Assembly: GCF_003073475.1 (NCBI RefSeq)
Contig: NZ_CP029033.1
Location: forward strand, 124,001-188,000
Direction: 5' to 3'
Source of the DNA: Actinobaculum sp. 313
GTDB taxonomy: Bacteria > Actinomycetota > Actinomycetes > Actinomycetales > Actinomycetaceae
Length of the DNA: 64,000 nt
Under the pieces are notes generated by a model. It did not search any database. It worked only from the letters and a program-made list of their open reading frames with translations, and was not told the DNA's origin. Position 1 is the stretch's first letter. Each line of letters starts with the position of its first letter. Shown piece by piece: positions 36,600-46,519 of the stretch. The translations under genes and the position numbers were made by a program.

Positions 36600-37399
36600 G
36601 TGCACGTCGCTGACCTTTCGCCGGTAGCTTTCGAGGTTCTCGACGTCGGCGGGGTGGTGGTAGCTGCAATACTGGGTGGAATGGTCGCCCGCGAGCGGCA
36701 TTTCGATCTGGTGGGTTTTATGGCCCTCGCCATCATGGCTGCTCTCGGTGGCGGAATGCTCCGCGATGTATTGTTGCAACAAGGTCCACCCGTGGCCTTG
36801 ACTAATCCGCATTATCTACGCGGCGCACTTGCCGGTGCCACCATCGCCTTTCTTCTGCGCTTGCGGGGTAAATGGTGGAATCGCCTCCTTGTTGTGGCGG
36901 ACGCATTTGTGCTGGGTTCCTGGTCGGCTACCGGTGCCGTGAAAACCCTGGAGGCAGGACTGGGCATCGCTCCCGCAGTGATGCTAGGCGTGATAACCGC
37001 AGTTGGCGGGGGTATGATCCGCGATATTGCCGTTGGTCGTACCCCGCTATATTCGGCGGGAACACTCTTTACGCCACCTGCGCGCTCGTCGCTACAGTTC
37101 CCGCGATCCTTTTATGGAAGGCGGGGCACCCGTCGTTGGCCACGATTGCCGCAGCTGCTCTTGGCGGCGTGTTGTGTATCGCCGCGCGCTGGTTCAAATG
37201 GCGGCTGCCGCAGAATAACGATTACTCCGTTGCGACGTCATATGCACGCCTTAAAGCAGCAGCGGCGGATTATGCGCGGGCACGAGAACGTGCTGCCGCA
37301 CATTCACGGCGCAGGAGGCGCGGGAAGCGGCGTGTGCGCAGGGGTGCGGCGTCGCCTACGAACGCAACTGCTACTGACAACGGGCCGCAAGAATGCTGA
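36600..37399 (+). pseudogene. TRIC/UPF0126 family membrane channel, one frameshift
   Basis: The first frame shows two repeats of three helices typical of the family: GGVVVAAILGGMVARERHFDLVGF, ALGGGMLRDVLL, then AVGGGMIRDIAVGRTP. Prokaryotic TRIC proteins are trimeric monovalent cation channels. After GRTP the frame loses hydrophobicity; the third repeat (AIFGGNTLYATCALVATVPA, GVLCIAARWFKW) is in another frame. Adding a C to the CCCC run at 37042-37045 joins them into 266 residues. A basic tail rich in Arg/Ala follows. GTG 36600 lies 5 nt after the previous stop, so the two genes are probably cotranscribed. Confidence 0.78.
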
Positions 37400-37658
37400 C
37401 AGCCTACGAATGATGAGCCGTCAGAGCTAGAACACTGCAGGGCGGGTAAGGACGGCACCGGGCGGGTAGGGATGCCGCCGAGCGGAAGAAACCACACTGG
37501 CAATGCGGTCGGAATGACGACCAAAGAGGATGCGGAACTCTTCGGGGCGCCGTCGATCATTGGATGGAGCCCCGATGGCTCGACGAGGACCTCGCAACAG
37601 CGAGGACTTCGCTCTTACGCTGCCCTATTACTCCGCGCGACATTACTTTGCGACGAGA

Positions 37659-38681
37659 CTATTCCGCGACGAGCGTTCGGCCTTGCGCGCGTACCGTCTG
37701 TTCCGCCAAGTCTGCCAACTGCTCGCCGGTCAAACCGGGCCATCCATGGACATCGTTCGCCCACTGGGCAGGTACTGCGCTTGCACCATGCGCGGCGCCA
37801 AGCAGCGCTCCGGCAACGGTGGCAATAGTGTCGGTATCGCTGCCGAGACGTACAGCCTGGATGATGCCCTCCCGGACGGCGTCCTCGCCCGCCAGGTCGC
37901 GGACGGACCATACCGCAGACCAGGCGCACTGCAACGCCACTACGGTAAAACCGTTGCGATGCGGGATGATATTGCCGCTTTCGGCATCATCCAAGGCCTT
38001 CTCCCAGTAGTCGCGAGACTCCGGAATCATCAAGTCAAACCCGGAACGGATATCGATCTGGCCGGTGGTTACCGCTACGCGAATCGCCTCACTCCAAAGA
38101 ATGCAGGACTCGTCGACCAGTCGATCCCAATGCGTGAGTCTGGCGATCTCCTGTGCTGCCTGCGCGGTAAGTTCCCGTGATCCGAGGTAAGCAATGCCAA
38201 CCGGAGCAGTTCGCATAAGAGCTCCATTTCCGGCGGCGCGCTCTGTGCCCTCGGAGTACTCGCGTGCGGCTTGATGAAGACGATCAGATACGTCGTTACG
38301 CCGCCCCAGTTCGGTGGCACGAGTGAGAACTGCGCGGGTCTGGGTGCCGACATCGGTAGCGCCATCCTGCAGCCAGCCGAGGAATTTCTCACCCACGCGA
38401 TCTTCGGCTGCCGGAGTCAGAAGCGAGATACCGCTGGCCGCCACTTGTGCAATACAGACTGACATCTGCGTATCATCCGACCATTCGGCCGGGGCGTAGG
38501 GGCCGAGTCCTCCTCCTATCATCTCGGGATTCTCCGGGACGGCCGCGAATTCATAGGGAACGCCGAGTGCATCGCCGCAGGCGGCAGCTAGAAGGCACCC
38601 GCGTGCGCGATCAATGATCTCATCGGTGACTGCGATGGGCAGAGCTTGTCGCGGTTGTTCGGATGGCTGCGGAATCGACAT
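37659..38681 (-). CDS. ADP-ribosylglycohydrolase family protein
   Basis: 340 residues. RARGCLLAAACGDALGVPYE is the N-terminal signature, WSDDTQMSVCIA and GSDTDTIATVAGALLGAAHG carry the metal-binding acidic residues that coordinate two Mg ions in ARH/DraG enzymes. These hydrolyse ADP-ribose from modified arginines or other acceptors, or release ADP-ribose from small molecules. ATG 38681 follows GGAG; the frame extends to 38720 without support. No nitrogenase or toxin partner is adjacent, so the target is unknown. Confidence 0.88.
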   Translation of the reverse strand: MSIPQPSEQPRQALPIAVTDEIIDRARGCLLAAACGDALGVPYEFAAVPENPEMIGGGLGPYAPAEWSDDTQMSVCIAQVAASGISLLTPAAEDRVGEKFLGWLQDGATDVGTQTRAVLTRATELGRRNDVSDRLHQAAREYSEGTERAAGNGALMRTAPVGIAYLGSRELTAQAAQEIARLTHWDRLVDESCILWSEAIRVAVTTGQIDIRSGFDLMIPESRDYWEKALDDAESGNIIPHRNGFTVVALQCAWSAVWSVRDLAGEDAVREGIIQAVRLGSDTDTIATVAGALLGAAHGASAVPAQWANDVHGWPGLTGEQLADLAEQTVRAQGRTLVAE

Positions 38682-38752
38682 GGCTTCTCCTCGTTGACGG
38701 CCGATGCAGTACACAAACATTCTACCGGAAAGCTACCCAGCCGCGTCTGACG

Positions 38753-39523
38753 TTATTGATCAAGCGGTGCCGACTCGACAATGCGCATGACCGCGCTGCG
38801 CATCGTCTCAACAATATTCGCCTCGTGCTCTTCAGACCACCGCGCCAGCGGCATGGAGCAGGAGATGGCATCGCGCACAGGGCTGGTGTAGGGCAGCGCG
38901 AAGGCCACACAGCGTAGGCCAAGCGTGTTCTCCTGCGCTTCACGCGCGTATCCCCGCTCCAGGGTGAGTGCCAGGTCAGCGGCGAGCTCGTCGGGATCTG
39001 CAATTGTGTATTCGGTGAGCCGCGGCAAGGTATTGGGAATGAGTTCGCTACGGTGGGCCAGGAGGGCCTTGCCCAGGGCGGTCGTTGAAGCCGGCAGACG
39101 ACGGCCTACTCGGGAGTATGCGCGCTGCTCTCGGTGAGATTCCTGTGTGAACAGATAGACGACTTGCGAGTTATCGATACGTCCCAGATGGAAAGTCTCG
39201 CCCAGTGTGGCGGCGAGGTCGGCCAGGATTGGCCGCACCACACGCACGTAGGGGTCTGAGTCGATATATGCAGTACCGGTGGTCAGAACGCGTATTCCCA
39301 AGGAATAGCCGTCGCTGGAATCGTTTTGTACCCAGCCGAGTGAAATAAGCGTGCGTAGAAGTGCATACACGGAGGAGCGAGGTGCGTCCAAGGCCTGGCA
39401 TATCTCGCTCAGCCGAGGTGGCCGAGCCTGACGGGACGCAAGGAATTCAAGAAGCTCGACCGTTCGGCCGGCAGATTTAACACTGCGGACGCCGGTCTCC
39501 GCCACGGAGGTCGTCTTGCTCAT
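38753..39523 (-). CDS. IclR-family regulator of the glucarate cluster
   Basis: 256 residues. N-terminal winged helix (TVELLEFLASRQARPPRLSEI, SSVYALLRTLISLGWV) and the IclR effector domain (GETFHLGRIDNSQVVYLF, RLPASTTALGKALLAH, GLRCVAFALPY). ATG 39523 has AGGAG just upstream; an in-frame extension to 39799 is Cys/Arg-rich and rejected. It is divergent from the glucarate operon with a 516-bp spacer containing three dyads, as expected for an IclR regulator controlling adjacent sugar-acid genes. The effector is probably glucarate or a pathway intermediate (inference). Confidence 0.88.
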   Translation of the reverse strand: MSKTTSVAETGVRSVKSAGRTVELLEFLASRQARPPRLSEICQALDAPRSSVYALLRTLISLGWVQNDSSDGYSLGIRVLTTGTAYIDSDPYVRVVRPILADLAATLGETFHLGRIDNSQVVYLFTQESHREQRAYSRVGRRLPASTTALGKALLAHRSELIPNTLPRLTEYTIADPDELAADLALTLERGYAREAQENTLGLRCVAFALPYTSPVRDAISCSMPLARWSEEHEANIVETMRSAVMRIVESAPLDQ

Positions 39524-39654
39524 GATGCTCCTTGCCGTCCCGGAAGTGTGGCGGGACGCTACTCGACATATGCAAATGCACGCTGGCGCCGAAACTTGTG
39601 AAACTCGGACCCTGGGGCAACAGGCGCAGCGGGCGCAAACTCCGGCGAAGACCA

Positions 39655-39674
39655 GTCTATCTATATATGTAGAC
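39655..39674. promoter_or_regulatory. Dyad near the iclR start
   Basis: GTCTAT (39655-39660) pairs with GTAGAC (39669-39674) except for one position, around an A/T centre. The half site GTAGAC recurs at 39959-39964, so both may bind the same regulator; this copy sits 130 bp upstream of iclR. Confidence 0.45.
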
Positions 39675-39930
39675 AGATGGCAGAGGAACGCGAAAGCGGG
39701 GCGGCGTGGTGTGCGTGGTTGTGACGGGAAGTCGTTGACCGCTCGCATCCTCGGTGATGCTTGGTGTGGTCGCGGCAGCATTGGTGGAAGGGGATGCAAG
39801 CCGTCCGGAGACTCTTCGGTGTTCCGATGCTGTCGAGGGCTATTGGTGGAAAGGGTTCTCTCAACTATCCATCTTTGTGATGAAACACACTATAACAAGG
39901 ACGAAAGTCTCTATACGCGGACGATCTGTT

Positions 39931-39945
39931 TAGTATTTAATACTA
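39931..39945. promoter_or_regulatory. Perfect palindrome upstream of the aldolase gene
   Basis: TAGTATTTAATACTA, 7-bp arms around a single T. The A+T-rich sequence also resembles a promoter -10 region; it lies about 95 bp upstream of the operon start. Confidence 0.5.
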
Positions 39946-39958
39946 GATGAGTTCATAT

Positions 39959-39974
39959 GTAGACAAAAGTCTAC
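39959..39974. promoter_or_regulatory. Perfect dyad GTAGAC-AAAA-GTCTAC, IclR operator candidate
   Basis: 6-bp perfect arms with a 4-nt centre, 14 bp after the previous palindrome and 66 bp before the aldolase start. It shares its half site with the dyad near iclR. Confidence 0.55.
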
Positions 39975-40039
39975 GAAAAGCGGTCGGAGTGATCGCTTCT
40001 TGAACTTCCGCACGGCGGACAGAAGAACAAGGAATAACA

Positions 40040-40927
40040 ATGACGTTCAAACCTCATGGCATCATCCCGGCGCTAGTCACGCCGCTGGACAAGGATGGCG
40101 AACTCCTTGAACAGGGACTACGCGATGTTCTCGACTACACGATCAGCAACGGCGTCCATGGCGTATTTGTGCTTGGCTCTTCCGGTGAGATATATGGGTT
40201 GTCCGATGCGCAGAAGCGCCGCGTTGTTGAGATAACCGTAGAACACGTAAACGGACGAGTGCCCATCTACGCGGGCGCTTCGGAAATAACCACGCGCGAT
40301 TGCATCAAGACGGCTCATATGGCGGAGGAGCTCGGGGGCGTTTCGGCATTGTCCGTTCTAACACCCTACTTCATGACACCAACCCAGTCCGAGTTGATCG
40401 ACCACTACAAGGCCATCGCCGCAGAAACCGATCTGCCAATTCTGCTCTATTCAAACCCCGGCCGCACCCAGGTTCCGCTCGCCTTGAACACGGTGCTCGA
40501 ACTTGCTCAGGTCCCGAATATTGTTGGTGTGAAGGACTCGGCAGGAAATATGACGTTGACTGCCGACTATCTGCGCGAAGTTCCGGAGGACTTCGCGGTG
40601 ATCATGGGGCGCGATACGTTGATCTATCCGGCGCTGCGTATGGGCGCCGTCGGCGCCATTGCCTCGACGGCGAATATTGCGCCGCGCCTGCTCTCGGCGC
40701 TGTACAACGCATACATTGCCGGCGATGACGCCCGCGCCCTAGAACTGCAACAGCGACTCTCCCCGCTGCGCAACCTCGTTGACAAGGCCACCTTCCCAGT
40801 GGTCCTCAAGGAAGGATTGCGTTGCGCAGGTGTGGAGGCGGGTTACTGTTTTGCACCCGCACGCGAGCTCGCGCCCGAATACCGCGGGCTGCTGCAAAAG
40901 GCTGTCGACGACGCAGTCAACTTCTGA
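40040..40927 (+). CDS. DapA-family aldolase, probable 5-keto-4-deoxy-D-glucarate aldolase
   Basis: 295-residue TIM-barrel class I lyase of the dihydrodipicolinate synthase/N-acetylneuraminate lyase superfamily. VLGSSGEIYGLS is the substrate-carboxylate loop; LLYSNP holds the catalytic Tyr and GVKDSAGN the Schiff-base Lys. It is not lysine biosynthetic by context: the next genes encode a sugar-acid permease, glucarate dehydratases, tartronate semialdehyde reductase and glycerate kinase. An enzyme splitting 5-keto-4-deoxyglucarate into pyruvate and tartronate semialdehyde is needed and no HpcH/GarL-type gene is present. The alternative, the decarboxylating 5-dehydro-4-deoxyglucarate dehydratase, would not need garR and garK. 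Confidence 0.82.
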   Translation: MTFKPHGIIPALVTPLDKDGELLEQGLRDVLDYTISNGVHGVFVLGSSGEIYGLSDAQKRRVVEITVEHVNGRVPIYAGASEITTRDCIKTAHMAEELGGVSALSVLTPYFMTPTQSELIDHYKAIAAETDLPILLYSNPGRTQVPLALNTVLELAQVPNIVGVKDSAGNMTLTADYLREVPEDFAVIMGRDTLIYPALRMGAVGAIASTANIAPRLLSALYNAYIAGDDARALELQQRLSPLRNLVDKATFPVVLKEGLRCAGVEAGYCFAPARELAPEYRGLLQKAVDDAVNF

Positions 40928-41034
40928 TCGGGGTAGACCCGATTCGCACATCAGTCCGGCGGCTCAAGTGTCGAGTGCATTGACGCAGTCTCGCACACAG
41001 CAGTCGCTGGCCAGACAACAATCAGGAGACTACA

Positions 41035-42465
41035 TTGCCTCTCGTAATTCTTGCTGCTGGCATCGCACTGCTGCTAGTGCTGATGCTGGTATTCAAACTC
41101 AACGGATTTATTGCCCTGATCCTGGTGTCCATCGCCGTCGGGCTAATGCAGGGAATGCCCTTTGTGAGCGTCGACAGTTCGGCTGATGCCATCGTGGCCG
41201 CGGTTGCCGATGGCGCACGCAATTCGTTCGCCAATATCCCAGATGTCGAGACCGTCCAGAAACCAACAGCTGTCATGAGCGCCATCGTCGACGGCGTGGG
41301 TGGTCAAGTTGACGATCTGATCCTCATCCTCGGTTTCGGTGCCATGCTGGGTGTTCTTATGGCGGATATGGGTGCTGCTAACCGGCTGGCAAGCTCGTTG
41401 ATCAACAGCTTCGGCATTAAGCGTGCCCAGCTGGCGATCGTCATTGTCGCCTTCCTCGTCGGCGTCGTCCTCTTCTGGGAGACCGCCTGGGTGATCCTTA
41501 TCCCCATCGTGTTCGCTGTAGCGCGGCAACAGAAGTTGCCGGTTATGTGGTTGGCTATACCACTGGCTATTGCCCTCTCAACCATGCATTCCTTCTTGCC
41601 TCCGCATCCTGGTCCGACGGCGGTTGCGGGCCAGTACGACGCATCGATCGGAAAAACGTTGCTGTACGGCCTAATCATCGCCATTCCGATTGGGATGGTG
41701 GTTGCGCTCATATGGCCGCGCCTGAGTTTCGTCAAGAAGGTTACCGCTAACGTGCCCGAAGGTCTGGTCAGTGAAAAGGAATTCACGGACGAAACCATGC
41801 CGAGTTTCGGTGTATCCCTGGGAATCACCGCCCTTCCGGTGGTCCTCATTGCCGGTAGTGCCATTCTGGAGTTGACGCTGCCGGAAGGCAACATGGCCGT
41901 CAAGATCTTCGGTGCGATTGGCGATGCACCGGTTGCATTGCTTATCGGACTGCTCTCAGCACTGCTGTACTTCCGCCTCGGCCGTCGTATCTCGATGGAC
42001 ACCCTAATGGACTCATGCAGTAAATCGATTAAGTCGATTGCCATGATCATCTTCATCATCGGTGCGGGTGGCGCATTCAAGCAGGTCCTTCAGGCCGGCG
42101 GTATTTCTGATTACATCGGTGACCTCACGAATAACTGGGACGTGTCGCCGATTATCTTGGCGTGGGGCATTGCCGCCCTGATGCGTATCGCCCTCGGCTC
42201 CGCATCGGTGGCTGTTCTAGCCGCAGCCGGGATTGCGGCACCGCTCGTCGAGGCAGGTGGCGTTAGCCCGGAGGTCATGGTGCTGGCCACCGCCTGTGGC
42301 TCTGTTATTGCATCCCATGTGAACGATCCGGGCTTCTGGATGTTCAAGGAATTCCTCGGCCTATCGGTGGGTGACACCTTGAAGGTACGCACCACCTACA
42401 CCACGGTGTTGGCCATTCTCGGCCTGGGCGGTTGCCTGCTGCTCGGAGCATTTATTACATCCTGA
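41035..42465 (+). CDS. GntP-family sugar-acid:H+ symporter
   Basis: 476 residues with about 12-14 hydrophobic helices. Family signatures include the Gly-rich N-terminus (LNGFIALILVSIAVGLMQG), STMHSFLPPHPGPTAVAG and LGSASVAVLAAAGIAAPL. The start is TTG 41035, with AGGAGA at 41024-41029 and no other start nearby. GntP members move gluconate and related acids; in this operon the cargo is most likely glucarate and/or galactarate. It lies between the aldolase and the first dehydratase. Confidence 0.9.
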   Translation: MPLVILAAGIALLLVLMLVFKLNGFIALILVSIAVGLMQGMPFVSVDSSADAIVAAVADGARNSFANIPDVETVQKPTAVMSAIVDGVGGQVDDLILILGFGAMLGVLMADMGAANRLASSLINSFGIKRAQLAIVIVAFLVGVVLFWETAWVILIPIVFAVARQQKLPVMWLAIPLAIALSTMHSFLPPHPGPTAVAGQYDASIGKTLLYGLIIAIPIGMVVALIWPRLSFVKKVTANVPEGLVSEKEFTDETMPSFGVSLGITALPVVLIAGSAILELTLPEGNMAVKIFGAIGDAPVALLIGLLSALLYFRLGRRISMDTLMDSCSKSIKSIAMIIFIIGAGGAFKQVLQAGGISDYIGDLTNNWDVSPIILAWGIAALMRIALGSASVAVLAAAGIAAPLVEAGGVSPEVMVLATACGSVIASHVNDPGFWMFKEFLGLSVGDTLKVRTTYTTVLAILGLGGCLLLGAFITS

Positions 42466-42530
42466 ACTAGGGGCTCCGTTCGGGTTATCGAGCGCGGCTA
42501 GATTAGCGGACGGAGCTCAGGGAGAAGATC

Positions 42531-43859
42531 ATGAAAATACCAACGATTGTGAAGGCGGATGTGTACCCCGTGGCAGGGCACGACTCCATGCTGTTGAACC
42601 TGGCCGGAGCACATCAGCCGTATTTCACACGTAACATCGTTGTTCTTGAGGATTCGGAAGGGCGCCGTGGTATCGGCGAGGTGCCAGGCGCCGAGCGCAT
42701 TACGGGTGCGATCCAGGACGGTTTCAACGCCGTCGTCGGGCGGCCGGTAACGGGATATAAACACATTCTGCGTGAAGTCACCCGGGAAATGGCCGGGCGT
42801 GACGATGCAGATATCTTCTGGACCTTTGAACGTACTGCCATACATGCGGTAACCGCCATCGAAACCGCGCTACTGGACTTATTTGGCCAGTTTGCAGGGC
42901 TGCCGGTGGCAGAACTACTTGGCGATGGGCAGCAGCGCGACGAAGTCCGTGTGCTCGGCTACCTGTTCTACGTGGCCGATTCCAGCTCGACCGGGATGGA
43001 CTATCTGCATGAGCCCGACGGCGACTGCGAGTGGTATCGCATTCGCCACGAAGAGGCAATGACCACCGAAGCTATCGTCAAACAGGCCGAGGCGGCTCAA
43101 GCCAAGTACGGGTTCAAGGATTTCAAGCTCAAGGGTGGCGTGCTGGAACCGGAACGCGAGGTCGATGCGGTTAGGGCATTGAAGAAACGGTTTCCAGATG
43201 CGCGCATCACCCTGGATCCCAACGGATGCTGGTCGGTGGCACAGGCAGTAGAGCTGTGCCGGGATCTACTCGGCGTACTGACCTACGCGGAAGATCCCTG
43301 CGGACCGGAAGAAGGTTTTTCCGGGCGGGAAGCACTGGGAGAGTTCCGGCGGCTTACCGGGATGCCGACGGCCACCAATATGGTGGCCACTACGTGGCGG
43401 GAGATGGCATCGACGCTGCTTTTGCAGGCCGTCTCCATTCCATTGGCCGATCCGCATTTCTGGACCATGCAGGGATCCGTGCGTGTAGCCCAACTGTGCC
43501 ACGACATGGGCTTGACCTGGGGTTGCCACTCCAACAATCATTTCGACATCTCGCTGGCAATGGCCGCGCATTGCGGTGCGGCGGCTCCTGGCGAATACAA
43601 CGCATTGGACACGCATTGGATCTGGCAGGAGGGCACTGAGCGTCTGACCAGCAAGCCTTTGCAAATGATTGACGGGAAGGTGCGCCTGCCCGATGCGCCC
43701 GGCCTCGGGATTGCCCCGGATATGGAGCAAATCTTGGCGGCACACGAACTATACAAGGAGAAGGTGCAGGGAACGGGGGCGCGTGACGATGCCATCGGCA
43801 TGCGCTGCTTCATTCCCGACTGGACCTTCGATCCCAAGCGTCCTTCCATGGTTCGGTAG
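42531..43859 (+). CDS. Glucarate dehydratase-related protein (GudX-like paralogue)
   Basis: 442-residue enolase-superfamily enzyme. KxK base in DFKLKGGV, metal ligands in [22 protein letters not shown] and PTATNMV, and the catalytic dyad in LADPHFWT and HSNNHFD. It differs from the second copy (45185) in the early capping region: [23 protein letters not shown] instead of the [10 protein letters not shown]-containing segment found in E. coli GudD. This resembles the gudX/gudD pairing in enterobacteria, where GudX is less active. GGGAG precedes ATG 42531. Galactarate or idarate specificity is possible. Confidence 0.85.
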   Translation: MKIPTIVKADVYPVAGHDSMLLNLAGAHQPYFTRNIVVLEDSEGRRGIGEVPGAERITGAIQDGFNAVVGRPVTGYKHILREVTREMAGRDDADIFWTFERTAIHAVTAIETALLDLFGQFAGLPVAELLGDGQQRDEVRVLGYLFYVADSSSTGMDYLHEPDGDCEWYRIRHEEAMTTEAIVKQAEAAQAKYGFKDFKLKGGVLEPEREVDAVRALKKRFPDARITLDPNGCWSVAQAVELCRDLLGVLTYAEDPCGPEEGFSGREALGEFRRLTGMPTATNMVATTWREMASTLLLQAVSIPLADPHFWTMQGSVRVAQLCHDMGLTWGCHSNNHFDISLAMAAHCGAAAPGEYNALDTHWIWQEGTERLTSKPLQMIDGKVRLPDAPGLGIAPDMEQILAAHELYKEKVQGTGARDDAIGMRCFIPDWTFDPKRPSMVR

Positions 43860-43911
43860 TAGAACCGGTGTGGAAGGTAGTAACCGACGATCACATAAGG
43901 AGTAGCAAAGT

Positions 43912-44811
43912 ATGAAGATCGGATTCATTGGACTCGGCATTATGGGCCGTCCTATGGCGAAAAACCTCGTCAAGGCCGGGCACGAACTCTACGTGAACGA
44001 CCGAAATGAGGAAACCGTTGCCGATCTTGTGGCGCAGGGTGCAACAGCTGCGGCCAATGCCAAGGAGGCGGCGGAGCAGGCTGAGCTCGTCATCACGATG
44101 CTGCCGAACTCGCCGCATGTCAAGAGTGTGGCCTTGGGTGAAGGCGGCATTATCGAGGGTGCGCACGAGGGATTGGTATACGTGGATATGTCATCCATTG
44201 CTCCGCTTGTATCCCGCGAAGTGCATGACGTACTGGCGGAGAAGGGGATCCCCATGCTGGACGCTCCTGTTTCTGGCGGTGAGCCCAAGGCCATTGATGG
44301 CACCATGTCGGTGATGGTCGGCGGAGACAAGGCCGTATTCGACCAGGTTGCTCCGGTACTGGACGCTATGGCCGGCGATGTGACCTACGTGGGCGAAATC
44401 GGTGCCGGCAATATCGCCAAACTGGCCAACCAGACCATCGTCGCCGTCAATATCGCGGCCTGTGCAGAAGCCTTCACTCTCGCACAGAAGGCGGGAGTTG
44501 ATCCGGAAGCTGTGTACAAGGCCATTCGTGGCGGTTTAGCCGGATCAACCGTGATGGATGCGAAGGTCCCGATGATGCTGGAGCGGAACTTCAAGCCGGG
44601 CTTCCGCATCAACCTGCATATCAAGGATCTCGGCAACGTCTTAGACACGGGGCACGGGGTCGATGCTCCGCTTCCGCTGACCTCGCTGGTGCGCGAAATG
44701 ATGAGCGTGCTCGACGGCGACGGTCACGCCGATGAGGATCATTCCTCCCTGGTCAAGGTGTACGAGAAGTTGGCCAATATCGAGCTGAAGCCCGGGCAGC
44801 CCGAAGCCTGA
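43912..44811 (+). CDS. garR: Tartronate semialdehyde reductase (2-hydroxy-3-oxopropionate reductase)
   Basis: 299-residue beta-hydroxyacid dehydrogenase, colinear with E. coli GarR: IGFIGLGIMGRPMAKNL binds NAD(P)H, DAPVSGGEPKAIDGTMSVMV is the substrate motif, and GAGNIAKLANQ contains the catalytic Lys. It reduces tartronate semialdehyde from the aldolase to D-glycerate. AAGGAG precedes ATG 43912, which lies 52 bp after the first dehydratase gene, so it is in the same operon. Confidence 0.94.
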   Translation: MKIGFIGLGIMGRPMAKNLVKAGHELYVNDRNEETVADLVAQGATAAANAKEAAEQAELVITMLPNSPHVKSVALGEGGIIEGAHEGLVYVDMSSIAPLVSREVHDVLAEKGIPMLDAPVSGGEPKAIDGTMSVMVGGDKAVFDQVAPVLDAMAGDVTYVGEIGAGNIAKLANQTIVAVNIAACAEAFTLAQKAGVDPEAVYKAIRGGLAGSTVMDAKVPMMLERNFKPGFRINLHIKDLGNVLDTGHGVDAPLPLTSLVREMMSVLDGDGHADEDHSSLVKVYEKLANIELKPGQPEA

Positions 44812-45184
44812 ACCGAGTACTAACCGGCGGTGCGGGTCGGCATCTGTGTGCTGGATGACCGCGCATAGATACAGCCAGCAACTCGACGCGTCGGCCGCAT
44901 CGGAAGGTCGTCGGTTGCCGCGCTGGCATGGGCAGTAGCCACCAACCGCCATTCCGCGCCGACAAACTGCGAGGAGCATGGGCGGAGTCGGTAGGCGCGT
45001 AGTGCACCGCGCCGCCGGAATGACTCGAGAACACAGTGTTTCTCAAACGCCGCGCTACATCGTGCGCTGCTCGGGGCACGGTGTCAGGCCGGGCGGACGC
45101 CCAACGGCACTGTTTGGCACTGTGTCTCCCAACACCGCAAACCTCTTAACCACTTGAAACCCCTCAATTAGAGAAAGGACGACG
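44812..45184. other. Intergenic region between garR and gudD
   Basis: 373 bp without a supported gene. AGAAAGGA upstream of ATG 45185 is the ribosome-binding site. The size leaves room for a separate promoter for gudD-garK; no clear dyad matching the iclR-side sites was seen. Confidence 0.45.
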
Positions 45185-46519
45185 ATGTCCGTCCCAACAG
45201 TTGCAAAAGTCGATGTGTACCCCATAGCAGGCCGTGACTGCATGGAACTCAACCTGTCCGGAGCACATGGCCCGTACTTCACCCGCAATATCGTCATCAT
45301 TGAAGATTCGTCCGGCAATGTCGGCGTCGGCGAAGTACCCGGTGGCGAGAAGATCACTCGCACCATTGAGGACGCCAAGCCACTTGTACTCGGGCGCTCG
45401 CTGGCCGAGTACAAGAACATTCTCGGCGAGGTTCAGGCCAAGTTCGCCGACCGCGACGTCGGCGGGCGTGGCCTACAGACCTTTGACCTGCGGACCACGG
45501 TGCACGCCGTAACCTGTATCGAAGCGGCTCTGCTCGACCTGCTGGGTCAATATCTGGGCGTTCCGGTTGCCGCCCTGCTGGGTGACGGCCAGGTACGTGA
45601 CAAGGTGAAGACCCTCGGTTACCTGTTCTACGTCGGCGACCCGGATAAGACGAATCTGGAATACGTGCGCGAGAAGGACTCCGACGTCGACTGGTACCGG
45701 CTACGCCACGAGGAGGCGCTGACACCGGAAGCGATTGTGGCCTTTGCCGAGGCGACCGAGAAAAAGTACGGCTTCAAAGACTTCAAGCTCAAGGGCGGTG
45801 TGCTCGAAGGCAAGGAGGAGATGAAGGCTATCCTCGCCCTGAAAGAGCGCTTCCCGGATGCCCGCATCACCCTGGACCCGAACGGTGCCTGGTCCCTGAA
45901 GGAAGCCATCGAGCTCTGTAAGGACAAGGTGGGAATTCTCGCCTATGCGGAAGATCCGTGCGGCGCGGAGGAAGGCTTCTCGGGCCGGGAAATCTTGGCC
46001 GAGTTCCGCCGGGCCACCGGGCTGCCCACCGCGACCAACATGGTGGATACCGACTGGCGGCAGATGACGCATTCCATCGCTCTGCAGTCGGTGAGTATCC
46101 CGCTGGCCGACCCGCATTTCTGGACCATGCAGGGGTCAGTCCGGGTAGCGCAGTTGTGCCACGACATGGGTATGACGTGGGGGTGCCACTCCAACAACCA
46201 CTTCGATGTGTCGCTGGCAATGATTGCCCACTGTGGTGCTGCGGCACCGGGTGAATATAACGCCTTGGACACCCACTGGATCTGGCAGGAGGGCCTGGAG
46301 CGCCTGACCAAGGATCCGCTGCAGATCGAGGGTGGCACGGTGACGATCCCGTCGAAGCCCGGCCTGGGTATCGAGCCGGATATGGATCAGATCCTGGCGG
46401 CTAACGAGCTGTACAAGGAGAAGGTTGAAGGATCGGGTGCACGTGACGATTCAATCGGCATGCAGTTCCTCATCCCCGGGTGGACCTTCGACAATAAGAA
46501 GCCAGCGCTGGTCCGCTGA
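45185..46519 (+). CDS. gudD: Glucarate dehydratase
   Basis: 444 residues, highly similar to E. coli GudD throughout, including [20 protein letters not shown] in the capping domain. The barrel carries DFKLKGGV (KxK base), [24 protein letters not shown] and PTATNMV (Mg ligands), [15 protein letters not shown] and HSNNHFD (Asp/His acid-base pair), and the ending [19 protein letters not shown]. It converts D-glucarate, and L-idarate, to 5-keto-4-deoxyglucarate. It is the more canonical of the two paralogues and probably the main enzyme. Confidence 0.95.
   Translation: MSVPTVAKVDVYPIAGRDCMELNLSGAHGPYFTRNIVIIEDSSGNVGVGEVPGGEKITRTIEDAKPLVLGRSLAEYKNILGEVQAKFADRDVGGRGLQTFDLRTTVHAVTCIEAALLDLLGQYLGVPVAALLGDGQVRDKVKTLGYLFYVGDPDKTNLEYVREKDSDVDWYRLRHEEALTPEAIVAFAEATEKKYGFKDFKLKGGVLEGKEEMKAILALKERFPDARITLDPNGAWSLKEAIELCKDKVGILAYAEDPCGAEEGFSGREILAEFRRATGLPTATNMVDTDWRQMTHSIALQSVSIPLADPHFWTMQGSVRVAQLCHDMGMTWGCHSNNHFDVSLAMIAHCGAAAPGEYNALDTHWIWQEGLERLTKDPLQIEGGTVTIPSKPGLGIEPDMDQILAANELYKEKVEGSGARDDSIGMQFLIPGWTFDNKKPALVR

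Larger units (their letters stand above)
39524..40039. other. Divergent control region of the glucarate cluster
   Basis: An A+T-richer region between iclR and the aldolase gene, with dyads at 39655-39674, 39931-39945 and 39959-39974. An AAGGAAT just before 40040 acts as ribosome-binding site. No gene is present. Confidence 0.6.

Noticed and set aside
40040-40927. Annotation as dapA for lysine biosynthesis
   Set aside because: The superfamily motifs are shared, but the gene is embedded in a glucarate operon under a divergent IclR regulator.
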